Positions 7,970 through 18,741 are shown, numbered from the stretch's first letter. The stretch is 64,000 bases of DNA from Bedellia somnulentella (GCA_963576735.1 OY755190.1:6007695-6071694), one strand, 5' to 3'. Program-made: numbers and translations. Notes: generated by a model from the sequence alone, not told the origin.

Positions 7970-10900
7970 GTAAGGAATTTTGTATTATGAAGACCTCGGT
8001 TTAGATATTGAATGTTTTTCAAAATTAATGGTTTTGATGTGAGGAACCCCACATGTGTTAGTTTTTCTTAATTATGTGACTTATCGCACAAATCCGTGAG
8101 AGGCATAGCATATCTTATGTAACTGGAGTTCACAGTTTGGAGATTTTTTTAACAGCGAAAGTATGCTTTCTCTTTGACCTTTGATCAATTTTTCTTGACG
8201 TTTCATAGAAATAGTACGTTTTTAATTTGCAGTTTTGTCCCCAAGCTGTTTGACACTTCGACCGTTAACGATATTCACCCTCTTTCCTATGATAGCCATT
8301 TGATTTTTGTTACTAAATATGTATTATAATTTGACAATCAGGGTCTGCGAACATCAATCGACGCATTCGACAACTTCGACACGATCGCTCTCGCGCAACA
8401 ACTTGAGAAGCATGAACTCACCGAGTTTAGACGGATTGCTGCCTATCTGTACAAAGGTAAATTACAAATACATACATAATATATTTCACCTATGTACTTA
8501 TTATTCGTAGAGTCTAGGACCTTTTTATATTCAGGATATAGATATTTAACATACATACATAGTTTGTGAGTATACACGGCTATATTTCCTTAGAAGGGGT
8601 AGCTAGATCTAAGAAATTATAAATTCCTCATCCACTTTTGGAAGTTGAGTGGGGAAAAAATGGTAAAAATAAAGGTTTCTGGTGATGGGTCTACAACCGC
8701 ATCGCCCGAAAATCCCCAATACCCTTAGCCACCTCTTAAGAACACTTACAGGAAGAAATGGGGTAGTGCTATTCTAAGCCGAAGCTTCACACTACACACA
8801 AAAATATTTAGTACACCATATATTATTTTTCCAAGAGTATGTATTACTACCAGGCCCACTTACTGGTCCAAGTTGTCATTGATTTGATTAGTATTATTTA
8901 CACTGTGTCATTGATTTTTTGGAAAACATAGTGTATTTTACATAATCATGGCTTTAGAAGAATGTGGCATGGACTAAAGTCCGAAATCAGTAGATTGTTT
9001 TTTTTCTGAATTTATAAGTGTAAAAAAGGGTTTTAATACTGAAGCAAACATTAATTGCAATATCACATGTGGCAGTATATCTATACAAAACCACGATAGG
9101 ATGGTTTTAAAAGGATGTTATTTCTAGTTAAGAGTTGTGTACTTGTTTTTCCTCACCATAAAGGGTTGACTGGAAGAAATCGCTTTAAGGCGATTAGTCC
9201 GCCTTTGTGTATTCAATTTCAATGTTCTGTACTTTTGTAAAAACATTATATCTATTCTGTATGAAATAAAGTGTTCAAATAAATCAATAATATAAGATGC
9301 TATGGCATAGGTCTTCAACTATATATTCCATAAGTAAATTTAAAAGCCACAAAATCTAAATCGCTTCAAGGCGTCACTCAGGCACGGAAAGAAATGGTTA
9401 AGTAGTATTCTAAACCAACAATATATCTTGTTTTAGTTTATGTTGTGTTAAGTTAAATTGATTAAGTTTTATATTATTTTTAATAAGTACTAAATGCTAT
9501 TTTTCATTTTTATAACTATTTTACTTACTTACTTACTTACTTATACTCACGCCCATTATTCCCATTGGGGTAGGCAGAGACTATAACTATTTTATTTATG
9601 TATTATCATTTTGATTCACTTTGTAGAATTGGAAAATTGTCAAGTACATTTGGTACTTAACAATTTTCCTGTGAAAATGTCGAATAGTAATAAACGATTT
9701 ATTTATTATTATAATCTATACTTTTTCCAAATTTCAGGCAACAACCGCTGGAAACAGTCTGTGGAGCTCTGCAAGAAAGATGCCTTATACGCTGATGCCA
9801 TGGAATATGCAGCGGAATCCAGACAGCCCGAGTTGGCTGAAGAATTGCTCGACTGGTTCTTGCAAAGAGACAACTTTGAATGCTTCTCTGCTTGCTTGTA
9901 CCAGGTAAGTTGGTTATTTGTCATGACAGCTCTTTAGAATGGTATATCAGGTATGGAAGGATTATTTCGAGGGTCTCTTTGAAAAAGAGGATGACCCCAC
10001 TACTTCAGCAATTGATATTAATATTAATTGTAACGAAGTGTTGGGTGATATGTGTGAAAGTGTGATAAGTATGGAAGAAATTGTAAAAGCGATGAAATGT
10101 ATGAAATTAGGGAAAGCGGCAGGGTATGATAGAGTTAATATCGAAATGCTAAGGGCTGGTAAAGGGTTAGTGGCTTCTTGGCTGTTCTTCCTTTTTCGAA
10201 AGTGTTGGGCACTTGGCAAAGTACCAAATGATTGGTGCAGAGCGGTGATAGTGCCCCTATATAAAGGGAAAGGGTCACGCCAGGTAGCAAAAAACTACCG
10301 TGGTATTAGCCTACTTAGTGTTGTCGGTAAATTGTATGCTAAGGTATTGATTGAAAGAGTGATGAAAGAAACTGATGAGAAAATCTGGGATGTGCAAGCA
10401 GGGTTTAGAAAGGGAATGGGATGTATGGATCAAATCTTCTCCTTAAGGTGCATCACAGAAAAAATCTTAGCAAAGAACCAAAAAGTGTATTGCACCTTCA
10501 TTGATCTGGAGAAGGCGTATGATAGGGTAGTAAGAAAGAATTTGTGGGAGGTGTTCTCTAAGTTCGGTTTGGGGAGCCAACTTATACGTGCATTGGAGTC
10601 ACTCTATGAGGGTTCCAGTGCATGTGTAAGAATAAACGGAGAAAACACGGACTGGTTTGAAATCTCTAGGGGTGTACGTCAGGGTTGTGTAGCTTCTCCG
10701 TGGCTTTTCAATCTGTTCATGGATGACTGTTTGAAAGAACTACGCGAAAGTGATTATGGTCTGAGAATGGAAGGATTCATCATTAAATGCCTCTTATACG
10801 CTGACGATCAAGTATTACTTGCATCAACGGTAAATGAGTTGCAAGAGATGGTGAATATTGCGTGTAAGTCTTTTGAAAGAAAGGGCATGCGAGTGAATGT

Positions 10901-13900
10901 GGACAAAACCAAGACAATGGTTTTCCAGAGAGAGGAAAGTATGACAGAATGTGAGATTACAATAGGTGGCAAGAAAGTGGAACAAGTGAAAGAGTTTGTA
11001 TATCTGGGAAGTTTGTTTACAAGGGACGGAAAATGCGAGGAAGATATTGAAAGGAGAGTAAAAAAGGGAAATGCGGTAAATGGAGCCATAAACAGTCTAA
11101 TGTCGAGCCAGTTCCTGTCTGAAAAGGCGCGAATGGCAGTTCACAATGCTGTACTGGTTCCTACGCTGATGTATGGTAGTGAATGTTGGGCATGGCAAAA
11201 GAGGCATGAAAGTAGAGTGAATGCAGTGGAAATGAGATACCTCAGAAGTATATGTAATGTAAGGTTGTGCGACAGAGTGAGAAATAGTGTAATTCGTGAA
11301 CGTTTAGGTGTGAAAGATGACGTAGTGTGCAAGATAGAGAAAGGAATGTTAAGGTGGTTTGGGCACATAGAGAGGATGAATGACAGTAAATTGGTGAAAG
11401 AGATCTATAGAGCCAACGTGGAAGGTAATGTGAGTAGAGGACGACCACGGAGAACACACTTGGACCAAATTGAGAGTGTGCTCAAAAAGGCTGGCGTCCG
11501 AAGTATGAAGAATAAAAGAGCATGTATGAAAAGATTGATGGATGTAAACGAAGCTAGAGAGGTTTGTCAGGATCGTACAAAGTGGCGATCGATAGTCTCT
11601 GCCTACCCCAATGGGAACAATGGGTGTGAGTATAAGTAAGTAAGTAAGTAAGCTCTTTAGATTGGAAGAATTTGTTATATGCTTTAAGTTACTAGCTTTT
11701 CACCAATCCAATTGAAAAATCTAAATAAGATTTTGGACAGAAATCCAGAAAAAATTGTATAAAAATTGTTGTATAGCTGAGGTCAAACATTCTTTATTTA
11801 TTAGTAATAATCCCCACATGAGATTTTCATGAACAAAAAGATTTGAATTCTGTGTTTACTTGTATGTGTGCACTGTATACTGTATGTCGATACATACATA
11901 CATATACTCTCAGCTATAAATCCCTTAACGGGGTAGCCAGAGCTTTGGAATGAAAAATTCCTCAGCCACTTTTGGAAGTTGATTGGGAAAAAGATGGTAA
12001 TAATAAATGTTTTAGGTGACGGGTCTCCAACCACATCGCCCAAAAATCACTTAATAAGCCCCTATACCCTTAGAGTCGCCTCTTACGATCACCCACGGGT
12101 AGAAATGGGGTAGTGTTATTCTAAGCCGCCACTACACGGCTATGTATGTCGACTGGGTCTTTAATATAATGTATCTACTTAAAGGTGTCTCCTTTTTTTT
12201 GGTGAACTGCCACATACATCTCAGCAATCTCTATATTCGCGCTCACATCTTTTTGTAGAAACACACTTGAAGTTTCCGAGAGTTTAATAAATATGTCATA
12301 TCCAATAATATACTGTGTGGGAGTAATATTAGAGCGCATACTACTGCGGACTCTCGCACATAGCAGCTTCTCACTCATATTCCTACATCGCGGTATGTAA
12401 GTGTTTTTCGAGCTTAGCATAAATACAAATTAAAAGTTGGTACACAGCAGGGTGTACTGGCCAGTATATCTTTGCTGTTCCCACAACTGATTGGCTTGTT
12501 TTTATTACAGTGCTACGACCTACTCAAACCTGATGTTGTTATCGAGTTAGCATGGAGACATAACATTATGGACTTTGCAATGCCGTTCCTCATTCAGGTA
12601 AAATATTTATTGAATTGTTTTTACTTGTTATGTTTTTGGTGATTGTGTACATCTCCAAATATTATTACCTAAATCAAAAGCATGAATGATAAATGTACAG
12701 CTCCTCATTTAAACTATTTATTTAGAAAGTGATAATTACCCGAGAGACTTGCGTAATGATGTATCATTTTCATGCTAATGTTAAATAGTGACCCTATTCT
12801 TAACATAAAGCTTATTTAGTTAAAACCATTTCACAGTTAATGTTTGGTTCATTAATGCTATACAATATTTAAATCAGCGTTAAATAAAAAAGCTTGATAT
12901 TGTTCACATCCTTTTGGGTTCTTACCTATTCTACCCATGACCAGAACGCAAATATAGGTGATTTGCGTTGGTTTTTTTAAATATTTTATCATATTTATAG
13001 ACTGTTCGCGAGCTGACCACGAAGGTAGAAAAACTAGAGGAAGCCGATGCCAAGCGGAGTACAGAAACAGCGGAGCAGGAAGCCAAACCTGCCATGATGA
13101 TTGAGCCACAGCTTATGCTTACAGCCGGTTTGTACTACATACATATACTCACGGCTATAAATCCCTTAACGGCATAGCCAGAGCTTTGGAATGAGAAATT
13201 CCTCAACCACTTTTGGAAGTTGATTGGGGAAAAGATGGTAATAATAAATGTTTTTGGTGATATGTCTCCAACCACATCGCCCAAAAATCACTTAAAAAGC
13301 CCCTATACTCTTAGTCGCCTCTTTCTTACGATCTTACGATCACCCACGGGTAGAAATGGGATAGTGTTATTCTAAGCCGACACTACACGGCACTGTACTA
13401 ATTATATAAAATATTAAAATGGATAGGCAAATTATTCTCATGTTTCTCTAAATATCTTAGTCATTTACCTGTTGCCGCAGGTATAAAATCCAAAGGTATT
13501 AATTCGGTTATCTGAACTTGATCGGCTTTTAGCAACTCGAGATTTGGATGAGGATTTGAACAGGCCTTTTTCACTTAAATATTTCGTATAAATAATAATT
13601 AAGGTTTTGGGGAGCAAACTTTAAAGGCTTTTCAATTTACTTAGCCGTCAAATTTACTTCCAACCACCGCTGTGTTGACATGATGGTCTATTGTCTTAAT
13701 TACCGTAATCTAGTACGCCATAGAATAGAATGCACATGCGCGATGTTAAGAAGAGTTATTTGGCATTTCCTTTTTTGGTCAACAAATTGTTAGAATTAAT
13801 GACTTTTCGCAAGTGTGTTGAAAATTGTCATATGACACATGTGAGCACAATCAATTTACTCATTACAGCACTTGGGTTCTTAAAAGTAACATTTCAAAGG

Positions 13901-14073
13901 TTGTAAAATTGTATAAACCACCACCTGTACTGACTAACTTGACTATTATAATAATGTTCTTATTTTTCACAGGTCCATCAATGGCCTACCCAGTCGTTCC
14001 CGGGCAAGCCAGCCCCTACGCGTACGCCGCGCAAGCCCCTTCCCCGGCCCCCTACCACGGATACGGCATGTAA
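7727..14073 (+). CDS. Chc: Clathrin heavy chain, last six coding exons (C-terminal 279 residues)
   Basis: The exons at 7727-7969, 8342-8456, 9738-9904, 12511-12597, 13001-13127 and 13973-14073 join in phase to give 279 codons and a TAA stop. The product matches the C-terminus of clathrin heavy chain throughout: the last CHC repeats of the leg ([49 protein letters not shown]), the trimerization region ([26 protein letters not shown]), and the QLMLT motif used by Hsc70/auxilin for coat disassembly. Clathrin heavy chain forms the triskelion legs of coated vesicles at the plasma membrane and trans-Golgi. About 1400 N-terminal residues lie upstream of the window. All visible introns are GT-AG and most contain transposons. 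Clathrin is normally single-copy and essential, so these insertions are presumably spliced out. Confidence 0.97.
8342..8456 (+). CDS. Chc: Clathrin heavy chain exon (38 codons plus 1 base)
   Basis: [20 protein letters not shown] through [11 protein letters not shown]. The acceptor is ACAATCAG ending at 8341 and the donor is GTAAAT at 8457. The split glycine codon (G/GC) is completed in the next exon. The intron before it is 372 bp. Confidence 0.95.
8549..8813 (-). mobile_element. ~250-bp SINE copy, minus strand
   Basis: The minus strand runs from a TGTGTAGTGT…GGCTTAG head to a TATGTATGT-type tail. It is flanked by a 7-bp direct repeat ATATTTA (8542-8548 and 8814-8820). It is intronic and the most diverged of the copies here. 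Confidence 0.7.
9524..9581 (-). mobile_element. 58-bp stub of an RTE-type LINE 3' end
   Basis: The minus strand reads TCTCTGCCTACCCCAATGGG…GTGAGTATAAG followed by TAAG repeats, the same as the 3' end of the LINE at 9939-11650. A 13-bp direct repeat TATAACTATTTTA flanks it (9511-9523 and 9582-9594), so it is a genuine, extremely 5'-truncated insertion. Confidence 0.85.
9738..9904 (+). CDS. Chc: Clathrin heavy chain exon (55 codons plus 2 bases)
   Basis: Begins [15 protein letters not shown] after ATTTCAG and ends SACLYQ before GTAAGT at 9905. The following intron is 2606 bp because a LINE and a SINE sit in it. Confidence 0.95.
9939..11639 (+). CDS. RTE-type reverse transcriptase (lacks endonuclease domain)
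   Basis: The 566-codon frame has no stop. RT motifs: [11 protein letters not shown] (0/1 region), [11 protein letters not shown] with catalytic D near residue 189, RGVRQGC near 245-250, and YADDQVLL with the catalytic pair near 289-290. A connection region then runs to a C-terminal part with [10 protein letters not shown] and GRPRR. The stop codon is made by the TAAG tail repeat itself. The first ATG coincides with the truncation point, so the true start is upstream and absent. An intact frame points to a recent insertion; the fragment cannot retrotranspose alone without its endonuclease. Confidence 0.92.
   Translation: MVYQVWKDYFEGLFEKEDDPTTSAIDININCNEVLGDMCESVISMEEIVKAMKCMKLGKAAGYDRVNIEMLRAGKGLVASWLFFLFRKCWALGKVPNDWCRAVIVPLYKGKGSRQVAKNYRGISLLSVVGKLYAKVLIERVMKETDEKIWDVQAGFRKGMGCMDQIFSLRCITEKILAKNQKVYCTFIDLEKAYDRVVRKNLWEVFSKFGLGSQLIRALESLYEGSSACVRINGENTDWFEISRGVRQGCVASPWLFNLFMDDCLKELRESDYGLRMEGFIIKCLLYADDQVLLASTVNELQEMVNIACKSFERKGMRVNVDKTKTMVFQREESMTECEITIGGKKVEQVKEFVYLGSLFTRDGKCEEDIERRVKKGNAVNGAINSLMSSQFLSEKARMAVHNAVLVPTLMYGSECWAWQKRHESRVNAVEMRYLRSICNVRLCDRVRNSVIRERLGVKDDVVCKIEKGMLRWFGHIERMNDSKLVKEIYRANVEGNVSRGRPRRTHLDQIESVLKKAGVRSMKNKRACMKRLMDVNEAREVCQDRTKWRSIVSAYPNGNNGCEYK
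9939..11650 (+). mobile_element. 5'-truncated RTE-type non-LTR retrotransposon in a clathrin intron
   Basis: Flanked by an 11-bp target duplication AGCTCTTTAGA (9928-9938 and 11651-11661). It ends in tandem TAAG repeats with almost no 3' UTR, a hallmark of the RTE clade. The endonuclease half is missing by 5' truncation. It is in the same orientation as clathrin. Confidence 0.9.
11891..12142 (-). mobile_element. ~250-bp SINE copy, minus strand
   Basis: Full-length copy: the minus strand starts GCCGTGTAGTGGCGGCTTAG and ends with the CTCTGGCTACCCCGTTAAGGG-type tail plus TATGTATGTATG. Target duplication TGTATGTCGA at 11881-11890 and 12143-12152. Confidence 0.85.
12511..12597 (+). CDS. Chc: Clathrin heavy chain exon (29 codons)
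   Basis: Phase-0 exon [29 protein letters not shown], the highly conserved start of the trimerization region, between TTTATTACAG and GTAAAA. Confidence 0.97.
13001..13127 (+). CDS. Chc: Clathrin heavy chain exon (42 codons plus 1 base)
   Basis: [20 protein letters not shown]… to PQLMLTA, with the QLMLT uncoating motif. The donor GTTTGT at 13128 is a weaker match to consensus, and a SINE is inserted at intron position +11. Confidence 0.95.
13138..13393 (-). mobile_element. ~250-bp SINE copy, 10 bp inside the last clathrin intron
   Basis: Target duplication TGTACTA at 13131-13137 and 13394-13400. The minus strand begins GCCGTGTAGTGTCGGCTTAG and ends in the family tail. The insertion left only the first ten intron bases next to the donor. 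Confidence 0.85.
13973..14073 (+). CDS. Chc: Clathrin heavy chain terminal coding exon
   Basis: After TTTTTCACAG the exon completes the glycine codon and encodes [21 protein letters not shown]… ending YHGYGM and TAA at 14071-14073. The Pro/Tyr/Gly/Met-rich tail is typical of the clathrin C-terminus. Confidence 0.95.
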
Positions 14074-16230
14074 CAACCATTTACAAGGACACGGCCCTCG
14101 TCTCCCCTATTATCATTATTCACATACTACCATATGGAGTAAATGGGGTAAAAACCACTGCTACTCATTCGGTCAAACATTCATTCGGTCCTATATTTCG
14201 TTCATTCATTCAAACCAAAATATAAGCGAGACCGTAAATTTTACGGCTATGTTTATAGCTTACCTACTGGTATTGTTTATAGTATTAAAATTATTAGTTC
14301 GACTGATATGGAAATTATTATTGTGATTTTTAAGTTTTTTTGGGGAAGTATATGTATGAATTTATATTTAGTATTGTATTTCAAAGTGCCTAATAGTTGA
14401 GTCGGGGGCTATATATTCATGTTATCCACCTTTAGTGTAAAAGCGGTTGATGCAATCTAATATTCAAAGCAAATGCCCAACAAGTTTACCTTTCATTCAA
14501 CTCGCATGTCGATGATTCCTCAAAGGACTATTCTATTAATAAGATCACATTAATTATAACTTAAAGCTAATGCCCTTGCAATATTGTAAGCACCATTTGT
14601 TTTTAGTACTCAACGATAGGCCTAAGGCTTAATTATTTTTAATCTAATGTTGCAAGGACATAGGCGATATAGAAAAGAATAACTTATGCGTAGATTTAGC
14701 AGATTTCGGCCAGAACATATTATTATATAATAGATTGTAAAAAAGTTATATTTTGATTGGAGCTCTCATCGCCCAGAAGTGCTTTATTTAATTGTAGATG
14801 CTCGTTCGTAGTTTCAAGGAAAAGTGTTAAAAATAGTTTATTAACAAAAGTGAAACAGCTCTGACCAAAATAGTAATTTTTCAAGTATCCACACACTAGT
14901 GTGGGACCAGTACATTTGTCTTACAATAGTTTCAAATATTGCTAATAGAAACGTAATAATTTGTTCTTAATGAGTTATGATCGTAACAGTTGTACTAAAG
15001 GTGATAAATTCTGTTAAATGTGCAATCCATTTAATATCTCAACGAATCAAAAGTAAATCAGATATGCAATGTGTACAAAAATCTGTTTTCTGCACCGCTG
15101 TTGTGTTATATGTATATAATTGCAATCACTATGAAGATAACATCGCAACAGAAGACTTATATGGCAGAATTTCTTTTTTTTTAAATATCATTAATATGTT
15201 TACTGTACGGAAATACCTACTAAACAGATATTCCACAATATCATCACATAATTTATTTTAATATTCATGTTAAATATATATTTCTAATAAATAATGGTCA
15301 CCTTCATAAAAAATATGAAGATTAAAATAACATGAATATTTGGATGGTGACTAAGATTTCAATAATTTTCGAGACTTCTTTCAAATTGCTGAAAATATGT
15401 CTCTTTGGAACTGGAGTATTTGTTTAGCAGGTGATTCAGTATGATAGTAGTTATAATTAGACAAGTTAGTGTTACACGACGTTATTAATTTAGATGGAAA
15501 TGTTTGTGGAGTGTGCTCGTGCTCTATTGAGTTTCACTTATGTTGAATTTATTTGCATTACTATTATTCACGTCTTTTTTAATTCATTACCCCTCGTAAG
15601 AATCAGTCATACCTATGCTAATAAGGTGACCATGAGTTTTGCCAGTATTTGAGTAAAGATTATATTAGCAGAGGATCAAAATGACCATTGAGTAGTTAAA
15701 GCGACATTGTGAAACACATTTATGCAATAAAGTTGGTGATTGAGGAATTTAGCTAATCAATTTGGAAGGGACAATAAGGTAGAACATATTAGGTATCCCG
15801 ACTGATCGAGGAGTCATATGCTTCGTAGTATAATGTAGTTCCTCGCTGTTACAATGTAGTAACATTTCGGCACTGAGTTGCGGTTGAAATTATATATTTT
15901 ATTAATTATTTTCATTGAATCATTCCTTTATCAAAATAGTTTATGTGAAAGTCCCTTATGCGACATCTATAGTTAGAAACGAGAGTTATCGAGACATTAT
16001 TTTTTATTTTCTTTGTATGTTAACAAGACTAAAGTTTCAGTATCATTGTTCTTATTCTAATATTGTATTTATTCATGTATGATACGGTTTCTTTAAATTT
16101 TATCATAGTAAGAATATATTATGAATTGATGAATCATTTGTTTTATTAACACGCTTTTATTAGGTCGACCTGTATGTATGTAACTATGTAATCAAATCTA
16201 AGAAAACTAATTTAACCATCTTTTAAATGT
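14074..16230 (+). other. Clathrin 3' UTR and downstream flank
   Basis: No protein or RNA gene is supported here. Candidate poly(A) signals are AATAAA at 15286-15291 and at 15726-15731, the latter followed by a GT-rich stretch (GTTGGTGATTG). Which is used cannot be decided from sequence alone, so the 3' UTR would be about 1.2 or 1.7 kb. The remaining flank is AT-rich. Confidence 0.5.
15260..15340. repeat. Short inverted repeat around a poly(A) signal
   Basis: AATATTCATGTTA at 15260-15272 pairs perfectly with TAACATGAATATT at 15328-15340, with an inner CTTCATA/TATGAAG hairpin. It encloses the AATAAA at 15286. It could be a tiny palindromic element or an RNA hairpin. Confidence 0.5.
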
Positions 16231-16269
16231 CATAGCGTTATGAAAATTGGCAGTTGTATGTGATTTCGA

Positions 16270-16770
16270 TGACAATACAATAATATGGTACTGTCGAGCT
16301 GATCTGATGATGGAGCCGGAAGATATGAACTGGAACTTCATGATGGATAATCGTATCATAGCCGTGTTTGGACTTGTTAAAAAGGTCTTGTAATGAACGT
16401 TGACCATGATTATGTTTCAAGGTCTGATGATGAAGCCGGAAGATAGGCACTAGCATTCCATGATGAAATATCGTATCATAGCCGTGTTTGGATTTGTTAG
16501 AAAGGTCTTGTAATGAACCTTGACCACGATTAGGTTTCAAGGTCTGAATACAATAATATGGTACTGTCGAGCTTATCATAACTGGAACTTAATGATGGAT
16601 GATCGTATTATAGCCGTATTTGGACTTGTTAGAAAGGTCTTGTAATGAACTTTGACCACGAAATGAACTTTGACCACGATTAGGTTTCAAGGTCTGAATA
16701 CAATAATATGGTACTATCGAACTGATCTGATGATGGAGCCGGAAGATTTGAACTGGAACTTCATTATCGT
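16270..16770. repeat. Irregular tandem repeat, unit about 120-150 bp
   Basis: Phrases such as ATCATAGCCGTGTTTGG, AGAAAGGTCTTGTAATGAAC and TTTCAAGGTCTGA recur three to four times (for example near 16356, 16476 and 16606), and CAATAATATGGTACT recurs three times. A short internal duplication (AATGAACTTTGACCACGA) adds irregularity. Related words (CTGATGATGG) appear at about 20080 and 20255. It is possibly the body of a Helitron or SINE-like element. Confidence 0.75.
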
Positions 16771-16860
16771 ACTGGCGGAGATGGAGAGGATGCGGGCTCG
16801 TTCGTCTATTTGAAATAAATGTTTGAAATATGCCATTAGCAAAGACTAAAAATCATAAAA

Positions 16861-17386
16861 TAAATTAATAGTTTAAAAAAAACTAAAAAACACGCTTTTA
16901 AGTGCACTTAAAAGTCAAAAATAAATTACGGGTCGTTCAAGTTGTCTCTTTTTCTGGGCTGAAGTGTAAACTATGTGCTTTTAATTATAATATTTGATTG
17001 TAAAAGCGTGGGGCGCTGGAGCAGGAAAAACTTTCTTGTAAACAAATACACGAACAAGAACTCTACATTTTGCCACTGTTGACTAGTACTTTGAACAGAC
17101 TGTTTAATATAGAGCCTCCAACTAGTGGTGCTGCAACTCTAGTTAGAGTGCCGATCTCTGTAACCTACTTCCCGAAATATCGCCTAACTTGATTTCTTAG
17201 CAAGGTAAACAAAAAATATTTCCTTTTCCAGCGCCCCACGCTTTTATAATCAAATATTTTAATTAAAAGCACATAGTTTACACTTCAGCCCAGAAAAAGA
17301 GACAACTTGAACGACCCGTAATTTATTTTTGACTTTTAAGTGCACTTAAAATCGTGTTTTTTAGTTTTTTTTAAAGTATTAATTTT
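16861..17386. mobile_element. Second foldback element, arms of about 170 bp
   Basis: The left arm (about 16861-17031) and right arm (about 17221-17386) are inverted copies: for example CACTTCAGCCCAGAAAAAG in the right arm against CTTTTTCTGGGCTGAAGTG in the left, and GGGGCGCTGG against CCAGCGCCCC. The spacer of about 190 bp has no frame. It is unrelated in sequence to the foldback at 181. Confidence 0.85.
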
Positions 17387-17927
17387 TAAGTGTATTCACC
17401 TGTGAATCAGAACTATTTGCTACTTTGCTACTGATATATAAATACATACAGATCCACAATCATAACTTGGCCGGCGGCGACTCTGGTACTACTGTCGCCA
17501 TTTTGAAATTTCGGCCTGTCATTGTCAGTTAGTTCTTAACTAAATAAAAATTATAGGGTGACCTACGTATATAATAAATTATCACTTTCATTAATATTTT
17601 TTGTAGTGGAAACTTTTTTTCAAAGACAATTATTTTTATGATGTATCTTTGCTTATTGATAGACGCTTTTATTTCCAGTATTCAATATAAAAAATATGAA
17701 AATTATTATTTATTTTGTTAAATTTTATCTAAGTAGGCTAACACCGTCCGAAAAGTTGTGCGCGCATCGAGTCATGCGGTGCGGGTTACGGGAACTGGGG
17801 AAATGCTCCTGAATAAGATTTCACTTCGTATACACTGATGCGTGGGTTCTAATCCTAATGCGGGGATGTACCAATGTGTCATTTCTTAAGTAATAACTGT
17901 CTGACATATAAAAATACAAGGCAAATA
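17387..17927. other. Intergenic, little recognised
   Basis: AT-rich sequence. GGGTTCTAATCC near 17852 resembles a polymerase III B box and could be the remains of an older tRNA-derived SINE, but no matching A box is seen. No gene. Confidence 0.4.
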
Positions 17928-18297
17928 CGACGTGATAGCTTAATGGGTAGAACACCGGTTAACGTGCAAGCGACTAGTGTTCAAATCCCGAATCGGGCCT
18001 ACACCAATTTGTCTTTTCTAAAGTCATATGTGTGGTTAATTTATCACGGTTGTTAACGGTGAGGGAAAAATCATGAGATAACCCACATGGCTGAGTTGTA
18101 CTTAGTGGTGTGACAGTGTATTCGTACAAAACGGCGATAGGCCTGCCCCCTATCACGTGAGTACACTGTCCATGCAAAACGTGGGTACTCTGAACACCAG
18201 GTGCCAAAGTCACGTGATGTTCAGAAGTATTAGTACCTCTGCCAAACCACTTCGGGGGTATTCGGCGAGAACGTTTATGTTATGTTATATGTTACAA
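17928..18297 (+). mobile_element. tRNA-derived SINE
   Basis: The head has an A box, TAGCTTAATGGG (17936-17947), and a B box, GTTCAAATCC (17979-17988), at tRNA-like spacing, the internal polymerase III promoter. A body follows (GGTTAATTTATCACGG, GTGAGGGAAAAATCATGAG, ACAGTGTATTC), and a tail of GTTATGTTAT repeats. It is too degenerate in the stem to be a tRNA gene. A headless copy is at 20304-20452. Confidence 0.75.
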
Positions 18298-18655
18298 GGC
18301 TGTTAACAGCAATAAAAAAGTGCCCATAAATTCACTGACCCAGCAAAATGAATGACCCAAACGGTATCTGATGTTTAGAATTATCTTTTCTGTGCCACCT
18401 TTTTAGGGGATCTATGTGTAAATATGAAATGTTAAAGACAGTACACAACAAGGTAAGCCTCTAATTTACAGGATTTAAAAAATGATTTTGAGTAGTTACC
18501 CACTTATTAACTCTGAGTGGCACAAATAACAAATCCTTGAGTATAAAATAATGAAACAGCTTGCAGAAAAGTACAATTGGCAGTGTTCTCGCTAAAAGCT
18601 TCCAGACAACATTTGGGAGGTAAGATCATCAAATTTAGGATACACAGTCATTCGG
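18298..18655. other. Intergenic, nothing recognised
   Basis: No frame, repeat or RNA gene that I can support. Confidence 0.4.
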
Positions 18656-18741
18656 GTAGACATACCAGACAAGGGCAAAAATAAATAAATATACTTAGCT
18701 TACATTAAAACGAACTTGTTTTCTTACAATAATAGTTATTA
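18656..18741 (+). repeat. 86-bp duplicated segment, copy 1
   Basis: Matches 20557-20642 with two mismatches. Here it runs straight into a SINE at TAGTTATTA. Confidence 0.9.

Noticed and set aside
9962..11457. Minus-strand frames opposite the RTE reverse transcriptase
   Set aside because: They are shadows of the 566-codon RT frame.
9939..11639. RTE reading frame as a clathrin alternative exon, because it lies in sense orientation
   Set aside because: It is bounded by target duplications, carries complete RT motifs and no splice sites are evident at its edges; it is a plain intronic insertion.
14977..15261. 94-codon frame in the clathrin 3' flank
   Set aside because: AT-rich, no domain, overlaps a likely 3' UTR with a poly(A) signal; probably chance.
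17928..18000. tRNA gene
   Set aside because: A and B boxes are present, but the cloverleaf stems do not close and a SINE body follows, so it is a tRNA-derived SINE head.
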